Shown piece by piece: positions 62,476-64,000 of a stretch of 64,000 nt of DNA (positions are counted from its first letter, which is position 1; the number at the start of each line of letters is the position of its first letter). A program made the translations under genes and the position numbers. The DNA comes from Cerasicoccus frondis. Its GTDB lineage: Bacteria; Verrucomicrobiota; Verrucomicrobiia; Opitutales; Cerasicoccaceae. The stretch lies in NCBI GenBank assembly GCA_031296915.1, contig JAVDPC010000017.1, forward strand, positions 1-64,000, read 5' to 3'. The notes under the pieces were generated by a model. The model saw nothing but the letters and a program-made list of their open reading frames with translations. It had not been told where the DNA came from and ran no database searches.

Positions 62476-62870
62476 GAAAGCGTGGGCGGCTGCGTTTGAA
62501 ATTCGTCTTTCCGATTCAATATGTAGAGGAGCAGCAGAACGCCGAGAATCGTGCCGATCGGGAAATTCAACATCCAGATGATGGAGATCACCAGGAGGAA
62601 TGTGTAAAACCAGGGGGCGCGGTAGCGACAGCCAAACAGGGCTATGGCGAGCAGGACAATGCCTATCAGGCCCAGGACCAAGCCGATTGCCGTGGTGACG
62701 AGCGCAAGGCTGATGGAATCGGCAAGCGCTTCGGGCTCGCCCATCCCGCCGTCTGAGATGTCTTTGAAGGCGCCAAGCATTCCGATAATCGTTCCGATGA
62801 GCCCAATTACGGGGCCGAGCTGCATCCAGGCGCCGAATTGCGCGAGCGATTTTCCAGATTCGTTGTTCAT
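62472..62870 (-). CDS. Short TolQ/ExbB-like channel core protein
   Basis: Protein of 132 residues from ATG 62870. The core MQLGPVIGLIGTIIGMLGAF and LADSISLALVTTAIGLVLGL aligns with the C-terminal two helices of ExbB (compare NISEALITTASGLIVAIPA at 36134-36907). The first membrane helix and cytoplasmic loop are missing. Two more hydrophobic segments at the C-terminus (YTFLLVISIIWMLNFPIG, LGVLLLLYILNR) are unlike ExbB. A longer frame to 63212 lacks a start signal and is rejected. No ExbD is near. Confidence 0.75.
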   Translation of the reverse strand: MNNESGKSLAQFGAWMQLGPVIGLIGTIIGMLGAFKDISDGGMGEPEALADSISLALVTTAIGLVLGLIGIVLLAIALFGCRYRAPWFYTFLLVISIIWMLNFPIGTILGVLLLLYILNRKDEFQTQPPTLS

Positions 62871-63042
62871 GGGGGAGTACTTAACGGCATCATTTGGCGC
62901 TACACTGCGTTGGCAACGGAATTTCTGCAAATCGTTGATTTCGACATTGCGCCCGGAAAAATTGAGATCAATAACTGCCTGATAGCCAAAGAAAAAGGTT
63001 GTCAGTTGGGCCATTTTGCCCCATTTTAAACAAAACTCCTTC

Positions 63043-64000
63043 ATGCGACTAGACCGGTATATTTCCAAGTCCCGAATCATCGACATCGTCAGCTCGGATT
63101 TGGAAGGCGCGCTCAAAGAATTGCTTGAAGTCTGCAAGCTTCCCGAGGAGGCCGGCATGACCAAAAAGCAGCTGCTGGGCGAGCTGATTGAACGCGAGCA
63201 GACGATGACCACGTATTTGGGCAGTGGGATTGGCCTCCCCCACGTGCGTATTCCAATGAAGCGTCCTTATCAGTTCGCCATTGGCCGCTGCCCGCGTGGG
63301 CTGGATTTTGAAGGGCACGACGAATACCGCGATATGCGGTTGATCTTCCTCTTGCTCGCTTCCGAGAAGGAGAAGTCCTACCTGAATGTGCTCGCCTCGC
63401 TGGCGCGCACCTTCCAGGAGCCGGGCGTCGTGGAGAAGATGACCAGTTCCAAGGACATCACCGAGCTGCGTGATTCGGTGGCGTCCACCTTTGGCGGTAG
63501 CGGAACCAAGCAGGGCACCAAGGACAACAAGTTTAATCGGCTTATCTTGAAAGAGGCCGTCAAGGTGGCCAAAGGCTCGCAGAGCTCGGCGATCATGGTC
63601 TTTGGCGACACCTTTATTGGCGGCGTGGATTTGACGGAGCCCTTCGGCGACATGAAGACGATTTTGGTCACACAGTCGGCTTCGGAAGCTTCTTTCGACA
63701 CGAAGACGGTCACCGCGATTATTCCGGCGCGCTCATTCGGGCACAGTCGGCTGTCGCAACTGCGTAGCGCCATGTTGATCGGCTTGACGCGCGGCATTAT
63801 CAAGCACAACGAGCGTCTTTGCTGCGTCGGTGGCTTGCCGCACAGCAACCAATTTGACACGCTGGTCGTCGTCGACGTCGAGCGTGAATTCCAAAGCGTG
63901 CTGACACGGCAGACAGACATGCTGCCAGCCGCGGTAAAGCCGGAAGTGCTGGAGCGCGTGCTGGCGATTGCGACGGAGCTGTCCGTCGAGGGCCGTGAAG
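63043..64000 (+). CDS. PTS-EIIA/diadenylate cyclase-like fusion, truncated at window end
   Basis: Open from ATG 63043 to the window edge, 319 codons without a stop. Residues 1-150 form a PTS EIIA type 2 domain (PtsN-like) with the phospho-His67 in GSGIGLPHVRIP. A linker follows (GGSGTKQGTKDNKF), then a central domain of about 110 residues (RLILKEAVKVAKGSQSSAIM, IIKHNERLCCVGGLPHSNQF) and the start of a DAC domain: VLERVLAIATELSVEGREG, as DisA_N domains begin. If the rest of DAC is intact the protein would make c-di-AMP, with EIIA as a sensor. The central region looks like a degenerate repeat of the DAC start. Only the N-terminal part can be judged. Confidence 0.65.
   Translation, partial: MRLDRYISKSRIIDIVSSDLEGALKELLEVCKLPEEAGMTKKQLLGELIEREQTMTTYLGSGIGLPHVRIPMKRPYQFAIGRCPRGLDFEGHDEYRDMRLIFLLLASEKEKSYLNVLASLARTFQEPGVVEKMTSSKDITELRDSVASTFGGSGTKQGTKDNKFNRLILKEAVKVAKGSQSSAIMVFGDTFIGGVDLTEPFGDMKTILVTQSASEASFDTKTVTAIIPARSFGHSRLSQLRSAMLIGLTRGIIKHNERLCCVGGLPHSNQFDTLVVVDVEREFQSVLTRQTDMLPAAVKPEVLERVLAIATELSVEGRE

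Noticed and set aside
62871..63212. N-terminal extension of the TolQ-like gene
   Set aside because: Overlaps the start of the EIIA-DAC gene on the other strand, Ser-rich without membrane helix or ribosome site.
1..64000. CRISPR array, rRNA operon, prophage or integron
   Set aside because: No regularly spaced direct repeats, no rRNA sequence, and no integrase or phage structural genes were seen.

Overview
The window is about 64 kb of a mid-to-high GC bacterial chromosome. The gene content points to the Verrucomicrobiota, probably an Opitutales/Puniceicoccales-like marine lineage. Pointers are a PEP-CTERM protein, three GYF_2-domain membrane proteins, LPS-core type heptosyltransferases, a TtpC/TonB2-type energy-transduction operon, and frequent GTG/TTG starts with ATGA/GTGA gene overlaps. 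The lineage is inferred from gene content only; there is no rRNA gene in the window.

Layout. 0-3.3 kb: a three-part GH4 glycosidase divergent from an AraC regulator. 3.3-4.2 kb: a gene-poor stretch with repeats and a MITE. 4.2-6.5 kb: L,D-transpeptidase, asd and a RuvC-like nuclease. 6.6-17.6 kb: a long membrane operon (GYF_2, DUF975-like, DUF4129, DUF4350, MoxR, DUF58, SpoIIM, RDD, GYF_2). 17.6-19.8 kb: rpmH and tRNA-Val on the minus strand, then recN. 20-28.2 kb: a small membrane protein and a CNNM/CBS protein, then a Bat-type operon (MoxR, DUF58, DUF4381, two VWA proteins, a TPR protein). 28.2-31.7 kb (minus): OppC-like permease, ubiE/menG, a prepilin, a MITE and thiD. 31.9-37.8 kb: TPR-TPR-ExbB-ExbD-ExbD. 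38-39 kb: a TonB-like short protein and a Phd/Doc-type toxin-antitoxin pair. 39-40.4 kb: an OGG1-like glycosylase and an exported protein. 40.4-45.6 kb: DUF3450-TtpC-ExbB-ExbD-TonB-TPR. 45.7-52.3 kb: PEP-CTERM protein, MITE, FAD oxidoreductase, lipoprotein, ppc and a zf-HC2-like protein. 52.4-57 kb: lipoprotein, HAD phosphatase, two GT2 and two GT9 glycosyltransferases (LPS core). 57.1-61.8 kb: an AT-rich nucleotide-enzyme-like gene, thioredoxin, nadB, a YHYH protein and a conserved hypothetical. 61.8-64 kb: a MITE, folA, a stand-alone TolQ-like core protein, and the start of a PTS-EIIA/diadenylate-cyclase-like fusion that runs off the window.

Themes. Two different MoxR-DUF58 chaperone-type clusters lie close together, and two complete proton-motive-force transducing systems plus one orphan TolQ-like protein are present, so much of the window serves the cell envelope. 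Two families of TA-flanked MITEs occur, each as two inverted copies, and all four copies abut the stop codon of a minus-strand gene; in thiD the element appears to supply the stop. The best candidates for under-described biology are the GYF_2-bracketed SpoIIM/RDD/MoxR cluster, the TPR-ExbBDD operon, the EIIA-DAC fusion, and the stop-codon-associated MITEs.
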